Under the pieces are notes generated by a model. The model ran no database searches, was not told the origin of the DNA, and saw only the letters and a program-made list of their open reading frames with translations. DNA of 64,000 nucleotides from an uncultured Collinsella sp. (GTDB lineage Bacteria; Actinomycetota; Coriobacteriia; Coriobacteriales; Coriobacteriaceae), in contig CATWVA010000002.1 in assembly GCA_958354105.1 (NCBI GenBank), positions 62,001 to 126,000 of the forward strand, in the 5' to 3' direction. Made by a program: the position numbers and the translations under genes. This document shows positions 42,462-52,608 of the stretch, piece after piece. How positions within the stretch are numbered: the stretch's first letter is position 1; the number at the start of each line of letters is the position of its first letter.

Positions 42462-43274
42462 TTAGTGGCGGTACTCGGCGATGATGAAGTCGATATCGGT
42501 TTGAAGGGTGTCCAGGTTTGCCAGGCGCTCTTTGTCGGCGGGGCGCGTACGGTAGTAGTACGGCGTCATCTGGAACACCGCCTCGATGTCAGCCTGGGTC
42601 TGGAGCGTAATGTTCGCAGACACCCGCTGCGTTCCCACCAACTCGAGCTCGGTCGTCTTCGGCAGCTTCTCGTCGTTAAGGTACGGCGTGTCGTAGAGCA
42701 CCTCCTTGAGCCCAAACAGATGACGGGCACCCGGCACCACGGTGTAGAGCGAGCCCTCGGGCGCCAGCACGCGGGCAAACTCGCGCTCGTTAAAGGGAGC
42801 GAAGAGCTCGGTCACCATATCGAAGGCGCCATCGGCCACGGGGATGTCCTTCATATTGGCCACAAAGTAGGTCGCATCGCCGCGCTTGGCGGCCAGGCGC
42901 ACCATCTCCTTGCCCAGGTCGAAACCGTAAGCATCCACGTCCGGCACCGCACCCATGGCGCTAGTGTAGTAGCCCTCGCCGCAGCAAATATCGAGCAAGG
43001 TCATGGGGACGCCTGCAGACGCCGCGCGCCCAGACACCTGCTTGCGCACCAGCTCGACCATCGCATCGCGCAACGGCGCATAGTAACCGCGGTTCAGAAA
43101 GTCGCGACGACTACGCGCCTGCGACTTGGGATCGCCCATGGAGTCGCCGCTCTTGGACGAGCGCAGTAGATACAGATAGCCCTCGCGCGCACGATCAAAC
43201 CGGTGTCCGCCCGCGCACACAGCACCGCGCTCATCGTCCACCAACGGCTCATGGCAAACGGGACACAACAACAT
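42462..43274 (-). CDS. rlmA: 23S rRNA guanine-N1-methyltransferase RlmA-like
   Basis: 270 residues. The N-terminal zinc finger CPVC...CAGGH and the class I AdoMet domain (LLDICCGEGYYT, VTELFAPF) are in the RlmA order. RlmA(I/II) methylates G745 or G748 in domain II of 23S rRNA; the RlmA(II) form confers tylosin resistance in producers. The start follows AAGGAGTTGCC. Which guanine is modified cannot be decided here. Confidence 0.83.
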   Translation of the reverse strand: MLLCPVCHEPLVDDERGAVCAGGHRFDRAREGYLYLLRSSKSGDSMGDPKSQARSRRDFLNRGYYAPLRDAMVELVRKQVSGRAASAGVPMTLLDICCGEGYYTSAMGAVPDVDAYGFDLGKEMVRLAAKRGDATYFVANMKDIPVADGAFDMVTELFAPFNEREFARVLAPEGSLYTVVPGARHLFGLKEVLYDTPYLNDEKLPKTTELELVGTQRVSANITLQTQADIEAVFQMTPYYYRTRPADKERLANLDTLQTDIDFIIAEYRH

Positions 43275-43330
43275 GGCAACTCCTTAGCGCGAACAACACA
43301 ACGCCCACCATTGTCGCACGCCTTCCCCAT

Positions 43331-43410
43331 CTAGTCATAGAAGAGACAAGGAGTGTCCCCCAGCTGCCGGCAGAAAAGGAATGTCCCTAAGTGCCGACTA
43401 GTCGATTAGG
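43331..43410. repeat. Degenerate mosaic of the dispersed palindromes
   Basis: The segment contains CTAGTCAT, GGAGTGTCCCCCAG, AGGAATGTCCCTAAGTGCC and GACTAGTCGATTAG. These are parts also found at 55959-56070 and 63013-63070. Arms are incomplete, suggesting a decayed or recombined copy upstream of the MATE gene. Confidence 0.55.
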
Positions 43411-43465
43411 AGTATCATCGTCTGCGCAAATAAGCACGAAAGAGCATGTTAGAGATTGAGAGCGC

Positions 43466-44848
43466 ATGGCTGACACCGCATCTAAGCACATTGACATGAC
43501 CACCGGCTCGCTGTGGCGCAATATTCCCCTATTCGCCTTTCCCGTCGCCGCCACGAGCATCCTTGAGCAGCTATCGAACCTCATCGCCACGGTCATCATC
43601 GGCAACTTCTCGGGCGACCAGGGAACCCTCGCCATGGCGGCGGTCGGCTCCAATGTTCCGCTTACCAGTCTTATGCTCAACCTGTTTATTGGCATGTCGC
43701 TTGGCTCCAACGTGGTCATCGCCAACGCTATCGGCCGCAACGATCAGAACATGGTCAAACGCGCCGTCCATACCTCGATTTTAATGGCGCTTGTGGGCTT
43801 TGTCGTCATCGCGCTGGGCGAGATCTTTGCCGAGCCCATGCTCGCCGCGCTCAACGTTCCCGCCGAAACCATGCCGCTCGCCTCGCTCTACCTACGCGTC
43901 TTTTTGCTCAGCCTGCCCTCGATCTTGCTCTACAACTTTGAGGCCGCGATCTTCCGCTCCGTCGGCATCACCCGCATGCCGCTGCAGGCGCTTGCCGTGT
44001 CCACCGTCCTCAACATTGGCCTGGACCTCATCTTTGTCCCCGTACTCCACTGGGGCGTCGTGGGCGTCGCCATCGCCACCGCCATCGCCTACACCGTCAG
44101 CGCCGCTACGCTCTTTATCCGCCTGCTCAAGACCGACTCCGTCGTCCGCGTCACCCCACGCGACCTGGCTATCGACCCCGTCGCCCTCAAGCGCATCGTC
44201 AAGATCGGCCTGCCTGCCGGCATCCAAAGCGCCGTCTTTGCCGTCGCCAACATCATCATCCAGTCTGCCATCAACAGCCTGGGCACCGAGGTCATGGCGG
44301 CCTCGAGCGCCGCCATGAGCCTGGAGTATGTGTGCTACAACCTGCTCAACAGCTTTAGCCAGGCTTGCACCACCTTTGTGGGACAAAACCACGGCGCTCG
44401 TCAGATCGACCGCTGCACCAAAACGCTCAAGGTCTGCCTGGTCGAAGGCGGTATCGTTGCCCTCACCACGATTATCGTTATTGTCGGCCTCGGGCGCGAA
44501 ATCCTATCGCTGTTCAACAGCGATCCCAACATCGTCTCGATCGGCTATATCCGCGTGTGCTCGATTTTCCCGGCGTACGCCTTTAGCATGTTCTACGAAA
44601 ACATGTCCGGCTACCTGCGCGGCTTTGGTATCTCGCTCATGCCCGCCCTCATCACCATGATCTGTGTCTGCGGCATCCGCTTCTATTGGGTGTTCTGCGT
44701 GTTCCCGCACTTCCGCACCTTTGCGAACATCATGATGGTCTACCCCATCAGCCTGGGCACCACGGCGTTCTTTATGGTCGTGGCGGTATTACTCTGCCAC
44801 CCGGCACGCACCTATCGCGCCGCCCAAGCCAAAGCGACAGCCCGCTAA
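43466..44848 (+). CDS. MATE-family efflux transporter
   Basis: 460 residues with twelve hydrophobic segments in two halves. The N-terminal half has QLSNLIATVIIGNFSGDQG and the later FVGQNHGARQ is the MATE hallmark. It is probably a Na+- or H+-driven exporter of cationic compounds. The start is ATG 43466 with a weak site (GAGAG). It is a monocistron next to a divergent LysR gene's 3' end; no dedicated regulator was seen. Confidence 0.88.
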   Translation: MADTASKHIDMTTGSLWRNIPLFAFPVAATSILEQLSNLIATVIIGNFSGDQGTLAMAAVGSNVPLTSLMLNLFIGMSLGSNVVIANAIGRNDQNMVKRAVHTSILMALVGFVVIALGEIFAEPMLAALNVPAETMPLASLYLRVFLLSLPSILLYNFEAAIFRSVGITRMPLQALAVSTVLNIGLDLIFVPVLHWGVVGVAIATAIAYTVSAATLFIRLLKTDSVVRVTPRDLAIDPVALKRIVKIGLPAGIQSAVFAVANIIIQSAINSLGTEVMAASSAAMSLEYVCYNLLNSFSQACTTFVGQNHGARQIDRCTKTLKVCLVEGGIVALTTIIVIVGLGREILSLFNSDPNIVSIGYIRVCSIFPAYAFSMFYENMSGYLRGFGISLMPALITMICVCGIRFYWVFCVFPHFRTFANIMMVYPISLGTTAFFMVVAVLLCHPARTYRAAQAKATAR

Positions 44849-44875
44849 ACACCGCACTCAACGCCACGCCAGTCA

Positions 44876-45742
44876 TTAATTGACAATATGCGAGCTCATA
44901 TAGTCGATAAAGCGCCTCGTGGCGATAGGCATGGTGTCCCAACTGCGCCAGGCTGCCACTACGTCACGCGAGGGGGCGTGCACGATGGGACGTACGCGAA
45001 TATCGGCCCGCATGCCCTCGACGGTACGGCGATACAGCATGCTCACGCCTAGGCCCTCCTCCACCATCGCCATGATGGTGTAATCGTCGGTGACCTCGCT
45101 CGTCACGTGCGGCGACAGCCCATGCGCCGCGAATGCATCGAGTACCAGGCTCTGTTCGCCTTCATCCAGCAGCACAAACGGCTCGGACGCTAGGTCAGCG
45201 AGTGTCACCTTTTCCTTTGCCGTCAGCGGATGCGCCGCCGGCAACAATGCCACCAACTCGTCGTGATAGACCACACGCTTCTCGAGCCCAGCGGTAAATC
45301 CGCGTGCCGTAAAACAAAAATCAACCACGCCATCGTGCACCCACTGGGCGTTGCGCGTGTAATCGCCCTGCTTGAGGGTAAAGTGTACGCCCGGGTGCAG
45401 GGCCCCAAAGTCGCGGATCACGCGCGGCAACACGGTTCGACTCACGTTGGTAAACGTCGCAATACGAATATCAGTCGAGGAAAGTCCCAGCAGCTCCTGG
45501 CGCTTGCCCTCGAGCTCGGCCTCGGCGGTCACGATCTGGCGCAGGTACGGCAGATACTGCTTGCCGTCGCGCGTAAGCGAAACGCCCTGCTTGCCGCGCT
45601 CGATAAGCGTGGTGCCTAACTCGCGCTCGAGCGCCTTGACGGCCTGGCTCACCGCACTTTGCGTATAGCCCAGCTCATCGGCCGCGCCCTTAAGACTGCC
45701 GCGATCGACCACCATACAAACAATCTGATACCGTGATGCCAT
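44876..45742 (-). CDS. LysR-family regulator, second LysR/DMT pair
   Basis: 288 residues. HTH at about 1-60 (SLKGAADELGYTQSAVSQAV) and an effector domain with YTIMAMVEEGLGVSMLY. That segment closely parallels the LysR protein at 9057. The start follows GGGGAGGCACA. It is divergent from a DMT-family transporter gene 158 bp away. The two pairs in this window look like duplicated regulator/exporter modules. The effector is unknown. Confidence 0.88.
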   Translation of the reverse strand: MASRYQIVCMVVDRGSLKGAADELGYTQSAVSQAVKALERELGTTLIERGKQGVSLTRDGKQYLPYLRQIVTAEAELEGKRQELLGLSSTDIRIATFTNVSRTVLPRVIRDFGALHPGVHFTLKQGDYTRNAQWVHDGVVDFCFTARGFTAGLEKRVVYHDELVALLPAAHPLTAKEKVTLADLASEPFVLLDEGEQSLVLDAFAAHGLSPHVTSEVTDDYTIMAMVEEGLGVSMLYRRTVEGMRADIRVRPIVHAPSRDVVAAWRSWDTMPIATRRFIDYMSSHIVN

Positions 45743-45900
45743 TGTGCCTCCCCGTCAATGCAGACGTAAAACGTTTTGTCAGGGCTTTTTCTGCCAACAT
45801 TAGCATTTCTTAATCATACTGAAGATACATTCGCTTTACTACATCCACATCTGGGAGCAGAATCCTTTTTACGAAACCGTTCTGTAACAAAAGGAGCCCC

Positions 45901-46803
45901 ATGGATCGCAAAAAAGCAATCGCGCTCTCATTTTCCGTTCCCGTCGCATGGGGCTTTTCGTATCCCCTCATGAAGATCGGCATGGACAGCATGAACGCCA
46001 CGAGCATCGTTGCGCTGCGCTGCATCATCGCCTTTGCGGCCTGCCTGCTGCTCTTCCACAAGCGCGCTTTCCGCATCAATCGCGACCTTATGGTCCGCGC
46101 CGCTATCATCGGCGCCATCATGGCAACCGAGCTCACCTGCATGTGCCTGGGCTCCAGCCTCACTTCTGCCTCCACTGCCGGCTTTTTGCAGAGCCTGACG
46201 GTCGTGATCGTGCCGTTTGCCAACGCCGCCCTGCTGCGTCGCGCCCCCGAGCGCAAGGTGCTCGTCGGCACGGCTATCGTCACCTGCGGCATGCTGCTGC
46301 TCTCGGGCGCCGACTTTACCAGCCTGAACCCGGGCGCGCTCATCATGCTGTTATCCGCCTTTGTCTACGCCGGACACATCATTGTGGCCAAGCGCTTTGT
46401 CGAAGAAGTCGATCCGCTGACTCTGGGCGTTTGGCAACTAGGCTTCGGCGGCCTGTTCTCGGGCATCGCGGCATTCACCTTTGGCGGTTTCACGCTTCCC
46501 GGCACGCCGGGCGAGGTCGTGGTCGTCGTCGCACTCGCACTCATCTGCTCTGCCTATGGCTTTATCACCCAAACGCTCGTGCAGCCCCACGTACCCGCCG
46601 AGACCACCGGCTTCGCTTTCTCGCTCGAGCCGGTATGCTCCGCCGTCTTTTCGTTCTTCCTGGTCGGCGAGGTCCTGAGCCCCATCGCCTTCCTGGGTGC
46701 AGCTCTCATCCTCACCGGCGTCATAGCGGCAACCGTCGAACTTCCGCGCCTTCGTGCACATGGACAGGCTCGCATGGCGGGAACGCCCGAACGCGTCTCG
46801 TAG
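45901..46803 (+). CDS. EamA/DMT-family transporter, second pair
   Basis: 300 residues with ten membrane helices in two EamA repeats. The second repeat carries SLEPVCSAVFSFFLVGEVLS, the usual end-of-repeat signature. The start follows AAAAGGAGCCCC. It is divergent from its likely LysR regulator. Substrate unknown; exporters of this type often handle amino acids or nucleotides. Confidence 0.88.
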   Translation: MDRKKAIALSFSVPVAWGFSYPLMKIGMDSMNATSIVALRCIIAFAACLLLFHKRAFRINRDLMVRAAIIGAIMATELTCMCLGSSLTSASTAGFLQSLTVVIVPFANAALLRRAPERKVLVGTAIVTCGMLLLSGADFTSLNPGALIMLLSAFVYAGHIIVAKRFVEEVDPLTLGVWQLGFGGLFSGIAAFTFGGFTLPGTPGEVVVVVALALICSAYGFITQTLVQPHVPAETTGFAFSLEPVCSAVFSFFLVGEVLSPIAFLGAALILTGVIAATVELPRLRAHGQARMAGTPERVS

Positions 46804-46890
46804 ATCCCACTCTTCATACAGCCGTGGCATAAAGGCAACCGGTGCGCCTTTACAATAGATACCGACAGAGCATCTGAGTAAAGGAGCCCC

Positions 46891-47616
46891 ATGGACGCTG
46901 CGACCCGCGACCGCAACATAGCAACTTGGTTGGGCGATGCGCCGCAGCCGGTACGTGACACTACGAACCAGCTGCTCGAGCGCATCGCCCTTTTGCGTGC
47001 CGAGCAGACCATCTATCCGGCACAAGACGACATTCTCAATGCCCTCGCCTACACGCCAGCCGACCAGGTCAAGGTTGTCATCTTGGGTCAAGACCCCTAT
47101 CACGGACCCAACCAGGCCATGGGGCTGTCGTTCTCGGTCCCCGCGACGCAAACCAAGTTGCCGCCGAGCCTGCGCAATATCTATAAGGAACTCAAAGCCG
47201 ATCTGGGTTGCCCCATTCCCGTCACGGGAGACCTAACCCCATGGGCACAGCAGGGCGTCCTGCTCCTCAACACCACGCTCACCGTGCGCGAGCATGCCGC
47301 CAACTCGCACGCCAAACTGGGCTGGAGCACGCTCACCGATTACGTTATCGAACGCTGCTGCCAGCTGCCCCAGCCGGTAGTCTTTTTGGCATGGGGTCGC
47401 TTTGCCCAACAGATGGTCGAAGGCAAGCTCGTCGCGACTGGCGCGGACAAGGCAACCGGCAAGTTCTGCCTGGCGTCCACGCACCCCTCGCCGCTTTCGG
47501 CCAACCGTGCCACGGCAGAACTCCCCGCCTTTATGGGGTCGCGCCCCTTCTCGGCAGCCAATCGGCTACTCGAACAGCACGGCTCGACCCCCGTCAACTG
47601 GACTTGCCTCGGCTAA
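46891..47616 (+). CDS. ung: Uracil-DNA glycosylase (family 1)
   Basis: 241 residues. The catalytic water-activating loop GQDPYHG and the leucine/His loop HPSPLSA are intact, with the LNTTLTV segment between. The enzyme removes uracil from DNA at the start of base-excision repair. The start follows TAAAGGAGCCCC. A hairpin terminator follows. Confidence 0.96.
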   Translation: MDAATRDRNIATWLGDAPQPVRDTTNQLLERIALLRAEQTIYPAQDDILNALAYTPADQVKVVILGQDPYHGPNQAMGLSFSVPATQTKLPPSLRNIYKELKADLGCPIPVTGDLTPWAQQGVLLLNTTLTVREHAANSHAKLGWSTLTDYVIERCCQLPQPVVFLAWGRFAQQMVEGKLVATGADKATGKFCLASTHPSPLSANRATAELPAFMGSRPFSAANRLLEQHGSTPVNWTCLG

Positions 47617-47631
47617 AAATCGATACATCAA

Positions 47632-47669
47632 AAACGCGCCCGACGGCAATTTTGCCATCGAGCGCGTTT
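47632..47669. terminator. Bidirectional terminator between ung and the SDR gene
   Basis: AAACGCGC...GACGGCA pairs with TGCCATCG...GCGCGTTT, flanked by A and T runs, between convergent gene ends. Confidence 0.82.
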
Positions 47670-47670
47670 C

Positions 47671-48351
47671 CTATTCGGGCCAAATAAATTGTGTGCGGCC
47701 GGCCTCGCCGCCATCGATCAGCAGACTCTGTCCGGTCATAAACCGGTTGGTCACGCCCACAAAGTAGATCCACTCGGCGATCTCTTGGGCGGTGGCCCAG
47801 CGCTTAAGCGGTGTGAGCTCCATAATCTGGTTCCACAGGTGTTCGTCTTCCATCACGCAACGGTTGAGCGGCGTGATAACGCCGCCCGGGTCCACACTGT
47901 TGGCGATGGCCTGCGGTGCCAGCCGGTTTGCAAGGTTCTTGGTGTAGGCGATAACGCCGCCCTTGCTGGCGGCATAGGCGGGAAACTCCGATCCCGTATG
48001 CCCGCTCGCCGACCCCACATTGACCACGGATTTGATAGCCGGTGCCGGCTTGGCGGCAAGCCCCTCCCCCACAAAGGCGTAGCGCTCGGTCACGTTGATG
48101 GTTCCACACAGGTTGGCGGCGATGTCGTCAGCCGAATCCTGCGTACCGGCAACGTTCACGATTACCCGGGGTTCAAGGTCGCCTGGAAACGAGTCGGGCT
48201 CGCGGACATCAACGATCAGATGGCGGTAGCGCTCGTGTTCGATCGCCGCCGGCAGCAGATCAAAGCCCACGACCTCGTGGCCCTCGTCCAAAAAGCGCTG
48301 CACGCACGCGGCTCCGATACCGCCCGAAGCGCCCGTGATCAAAACCCGCAT
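47671..48351 (-). CDS. Short-chain dehydrogenase/reductase
   Basis: 226 residues. The coenzyme site TGASGGIG, the NVAG motif, the catalytic Ser (VNVGSASGHTG) and YxxxK (YAASK) are all present. It is short for classical SDRs (about 250). Substrates could include 3-oxoacyl thioesters, sugars or steroids. A hydroxysteroid role would fit a bile-metabolising gut bacterium but nothing in the sequence shows it. It starts behind CTAAGGAGCAAGT and follows a queuosine-transporter gene on the same strand by 9 bp. Confidence 0.82.
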   Translation of the reverse strand: MRVLITGASGGIGAACVQRFLDEGHEVVGFDLLPAAIEHERYRHLIVDVREPDSFPGDLEPRVIVNVAGTQDSADDIAANLCGTINVTERYAFVGEGLAAKPAPAIKSVVNVGSASGHTGSEFPAYAASKGGVIAYTKNLANRLAPQAIANSVDPGGVITPLNRCVMEDEHLWNQIMELTPLKRWATAQEIAEWIYFVGVTNRFMTGQSLLIDGGEAGRTQFIWPE

Positions 48352-48360
48352 ACTTGCTCC

Positions 48361-49083
48361 TTAGACGGTTGCGTGGCGCTCGAGGTACTCGGCGCCCACA
48401 TTCTCACGCTCCCAGCCACGCACGACCCTGTAGCCCACGGGGCTCAGGAAGACCTCGCACAGCAGCTCGGCAACAGCGCCGGTCAGCGAGCACATAAGGA
48501 CCTGCACCCAGGTCCAACCAAAGAACGTGTGGCTCACCACAATGGCAAAGACCAGGTTGTCGATAAACTGGCCAACACCCGTGGACACATAGGAGCGGAA
48601 GGCAAAGCTCGCAAAATTATTCTTTTTGAGCATACGGCCGAGCGACTGGTTGAGCGTGGAGTTAACCACGGCAGAAACGAGCATTGCCAGCGAAGAGCCC
48701 AGTACCACGTACCAGGTGCCGCCGATGGTGGCGTTAAGGGCAGTGTTGACCTCGATCATGCCGGTGTCGTAGTAGGCACCCCACATACCGGGCGTGAGCG
48801 AGCATGCCCAAAAGCACAGGCTCACGGCCAGGTTAACCAGCAGCGCGAGGATAGAGATTTTGATGGATGCCTTGGCGCCAAAGCGCTTGCAGATCATGTC
48901 CTGGCACAAAAACGAAACCCAGCTCACCACAAAGCCACAGTCGAGCGCCAGATACGGCAGGCTGATAAGCTCTTTGTTGGCCAGCAGGTTCATCATGATG
49001 ACGCTCACGAAAAACAGCGAAACCGTTGCCGCGGGAATGCTCCGCAACAGGACCTTGTAGTCCTCCATGACCTTCTTGATCAT
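48361..49083 (-). CDS. Queuosine precursor transporter (YhhQ/VUT family)
   Basis: 240 residues with about six membrane helices. Segments such as LLANKELISLPYLALDCGFV and the SSLAMLVSAVVNSTLNQSLG region match the VUT/ECF-like YhhQ family, which imports preQ0, preQ1 or queuine. The start follows AAAGGAGTACATA. A preQ1-I-like aptamer overlaps the leader and ribosome site. The following SDR gene is 9 bp downstream and probably co-transcribed. Confidence 0.85.
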   Translation of the reverse strand: MIKKVMEDYKVLLRSIPAATVSLFFVSVIMMNLLANKELISLPYLALDCGFVVSWVSFLCQDMICKRFGAKASIKISILALLVNLAVSLCFWACSLTPGMWGAYYDTGMIEVNTALNATIGGTWYVVLGSSLAMLVSAVVNSTLNQSLGRMLKKNNFASFAFRSYVSTGVGQFIDNLVFAIVVSHTFFGWTWVQVLMCSLTGAVAELLCEVFLSPVGYRVVRGWERENVGAEYLERHATV

Positions 49084-49095
49084 TATGTACTCCTT

Positions 49096-49140
49096 TGGTT
49101 TTAGGTTTAACGAGCAGGATATCGGACCCGAACTGCTCGG
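49096..49140 (-). promoter_or_regulatory. PreQ1-I riboswitch-like leader
   Basis: On the minus strand GAGCAG (49138-49133) pairs with CTGCTC (49117-49112) around the loop TTCGGGTCCGATATC. A-rich tail GTTAAACCTAAAACC follows, in which ACCT can pair with loop GGGT to form a pseudoknot before AAAGGAG. This is the compact preQ1-I layout. Its place before a queuosine-precursor transporter supports it. Control would be by hiding the ribosome site. Confidence 0.55.
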
Positions 49141-49239
49141 ACGCCCCGGTCTTGAGACGACGGTGGGTATGATAGCCGCTCACACGGCATCAGGCAAGCA
49201 AACGGCACGGCAGCCCCGCAGGGCCACCGCGCCGATGCG

Positions 49240-50853
<1,614 letters not shown>

Positions 50854-50988
50854 GCGGATCCTTTCTTGCATTGAGTGCATTACGTCGTTGTAACCGCACT
50901 ATTGTAGCCGCCAAATCCCGCCATAGGGCACCTATCAGGACAAATTCATCAGCTGAGCTCGCTCTGTAGCGGGCAGCCGCCTCAAGGA

Positions 50989-51208
50989 TTGTCTCGATCT
51001 GTAACAGTAAGACGGGTTTTGAGCCCCTACCTGTTACAGATCGAGACAAACTGGCAGGCGGGCAGCCAATGTCTCAATCTGTAACATCTAGCCATCAAAA
51101 TCAGGCCTAAGTGTTACAGATTGAGATAAACCAGCAGGAAGATCGAGGCTGTCTCGATCTGTAACATCTAGCCGCCAAAATTGACTTCAGATGTTACAGA
51201 TCGAGATA
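50989..51208. repeat. Three tandem palindromes with an exact 80-bp period
   Basis: GTCTCRATCTGTAACA begins at 50991, 51071 and 51151, each pairing with TGTTACAGATYGAGA about 40 bp later (hairpins 50989-51049, 51070-51128 and 51150-51208). Arms are 16-18 bp. The middle unit has A-T where the outer two have G-C at the same pair, a compensatory change. Loops of about 25 bases differ. Confidence 0.85.
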
Positions 51209-51261
51209 AACGAACGGAGGGACAGACGAGCCCATATTTCCCTCTTGCGCAACTGTGCATA

Positions 51262-51295
51262 GTGTATATATACTGTGCTTACCGGTTATATACAC
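51262..51295. promoter_or_regulatory. Inverted repeat upstream of the GntR gene (candidate operator)
   Basis: GTGTATATA (51262-51270) and TATATACAC (51287-51295) form a perfect 9-bp inverted repeat with a 16-bp centre, 28 bp before the GntR start. GntR/YtrA-type regulators usually bind such sites and repress their own operon. Confidence 0.55.
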
Positions 51296-51322
51296 GTGTA
51301 GCCCAACAGCTAAGGAGCCGCT

Positions 51323-51703
51323 GTGGACATCATCCTATCCAATTCGAGCGACAAGCCCATCTACGAGCAGATAACCTCGCAGGTCAAAGCCCAGATCCTT
51401 TCGGGCTCACTCGCTGCGGGAGCCAAGCTCCCCAGTATCCGCGCGCTGGCGAGCGACCTGGGCGTGAGCGTCATCACCACCAAGCGCGCCTATGCCGACC
51501 TGGAGCAACTCGGTTTTATCTGCACCGTGCAGGGCAAGGGCTGCTTTGTCGCCGAGGGAAACCAGGAACTCTTGCGCGAAAACCAGCTCTGCCATATCGA
51601 AGAGTTGCTTGCGCAGGCCGCTACGCAGGCCGAAACCCTGGGCGTCACGCGCGACAAATTGCACGAGATGCTCGACCTTGTAGCCCCCGAGACCATGCAG
51701 TAG
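51323..51703 (+). CDS. GntR-family (YtrA-type) repressor
   Basis: 126 residues. A winged helix (about 10-78, IYEQITSQVKAQILSGSLAAG) is followed by a short C-terminal helix, the size of YtrA regulators. The start is GTG 51323 behind TAAGGAGCC. It heads an operon with an ABC ATPase and permease, as YtrA does. Cell-envelope stress is the usual trigger in the family, which is inference here. Confidence 0.87.
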   Translation: MDIILSNSSDKPIYEQITSQVKAQILSGSLAAGAKLPSIRALASDLGVSVITTKRAYADLEQLGFICTVQGKGCFVAEGNQELLRENQLCHIEELLAQAATQAETLGVTRDKLHEMLDLVAPETMQ

Positions 51704-51726
51704 CCATCTGCAAGAAAGGCTATACC

Positions 51727-52608
51727 ATGCAAAACTTGCTAGAACTCAAAGGCGTTTCACGCCGCGTAAGCGACCGCTTTTCGCTACGCGATGTCACACT
51801 CACCGTGGAGCCCGGCCAGATTGTCGGCTTTGTGGGCGCAAACGGCGCCGGCAAGACAACGACCATTCGCGCCGCGCTCGGGCTTATAAAGCTCGATGCC
51901 GGCGAGGTGCATCTGTTTGGACAGCACTGCGACGCCAACGCGCCCGGCGAGGCACAGCGTCACCTGCGCTCCCGCGTCGGTCTTGTCCTGGACACGTGTC
52001 CTTTCCCCTCCACGCTCAAGGTGGGCCAGATCGAGACGCTCGTAGGCCCGGCGTACCCCACATGGAGTCGCGAAACATTCGCCAGATTTATCGACCGATT
52101 TGGCCTTGATCCCAAAGCCAAGGTAAAAGACCTCTCCCGCGGCATGGGCATGAAGCTGCAGCTCGCCTGCGCGCTCAGCCACAATGCCAAGCTGCTCGTT
52201 TTGGACGAAGCCACTGCGGGCCTCGATCCCATGGCGCGCGAGGAGCTGCTCGATGAGCTGCTCGCCTTTGTCGCCGACGGCCAGCACAGTGTGCTGCTCT
52301 CGAGCCACATTACGTCCGACCTCGATCGCGCCGCCGACCGCGTCATCTGCATCGATAACGGTTCGATTGTGTTTGACCTGCCGCGCGAGGACATTACCGA
52401 CCGCGCCGGCATCGCCCACTGCACCCAAGCACAGGCCGCCGAGCTTATGGCTTGCGTCGAAGGCGCTCGCGCCGCCCACCACGCCTATAGCGTGGACGTG
52501 CTCGTGCCCAACCGTCGCGAGGCGCTCGAGGCCTTTCCCGAGATTCCCTGCGACCGGGCAACCATTGATGACTATCTGCGCCTCACGCTGAAAGGGGCTT
52601 CGAAATGA
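51727..52608 (+). CDS. ABC transporter ATP-binding protein
   Basis: 293 residues. Walker A is GANGAGKTT, the signature reads LSRGMGMKLQLACAL, Walker B is LLVLDEATAGLDP, and the H-loop is SSHI. This is a YtrB/BcrA-type exporter subunit. ATG 51727 follows GAAAGGCTATACC; the frame upstream is noncoding. Its stop overlaps the start of the permease gene. Confidence 0.9.
   Translation: MQNLLELKGVSRRVSDRFSLRDVTLTVEPGQIVGFVGANGAGKTTTIRAALGLIKLDAGEVHLFGQHCDANAPGEAQRHLRSRVGLVLDTCPFPSTLKVGQIETLVGPAYPTWSRETFARFIDRFGLDPKAKVKDLSRGMGMKLQLACALSHNAKLLVLDEATAGLDPMAREELLDELLAFVADGQHSVLLSSHITSDLDRAADRVICIDNGSIVFDLPREDITDRAGIAHCTQAQAAELMACVEGARAAHHAYSVDVLVPNRREALEAFPEIPCDRATIDDYLRLTLKGASK

Larger units (their letters stand above)
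50854..51322. other. Intergenic region holding the tandem palindrome array
   Basis: This 469-bp gap between divergent prfC and the GntR gene contains three palindromes (50989-51208) and a GntR operator/promoter candidate (51262-51295). No protein-coding capacity is convincing here. Confidence 0.6.

Noticed and set aside
47671..48351. 7-beta-hydroxysteroid dehydrogenase
   Set aside because: The SDR is shorter than the known Collinsella enzyme and nothing specific to steroids is visible, so it is kept as a general SDR.
50989..51208. CRISPR-like array
   Set aside because: Only three units, each a self-complementary hairpin with no unique constant-length spacers, and no cas gene nearby.
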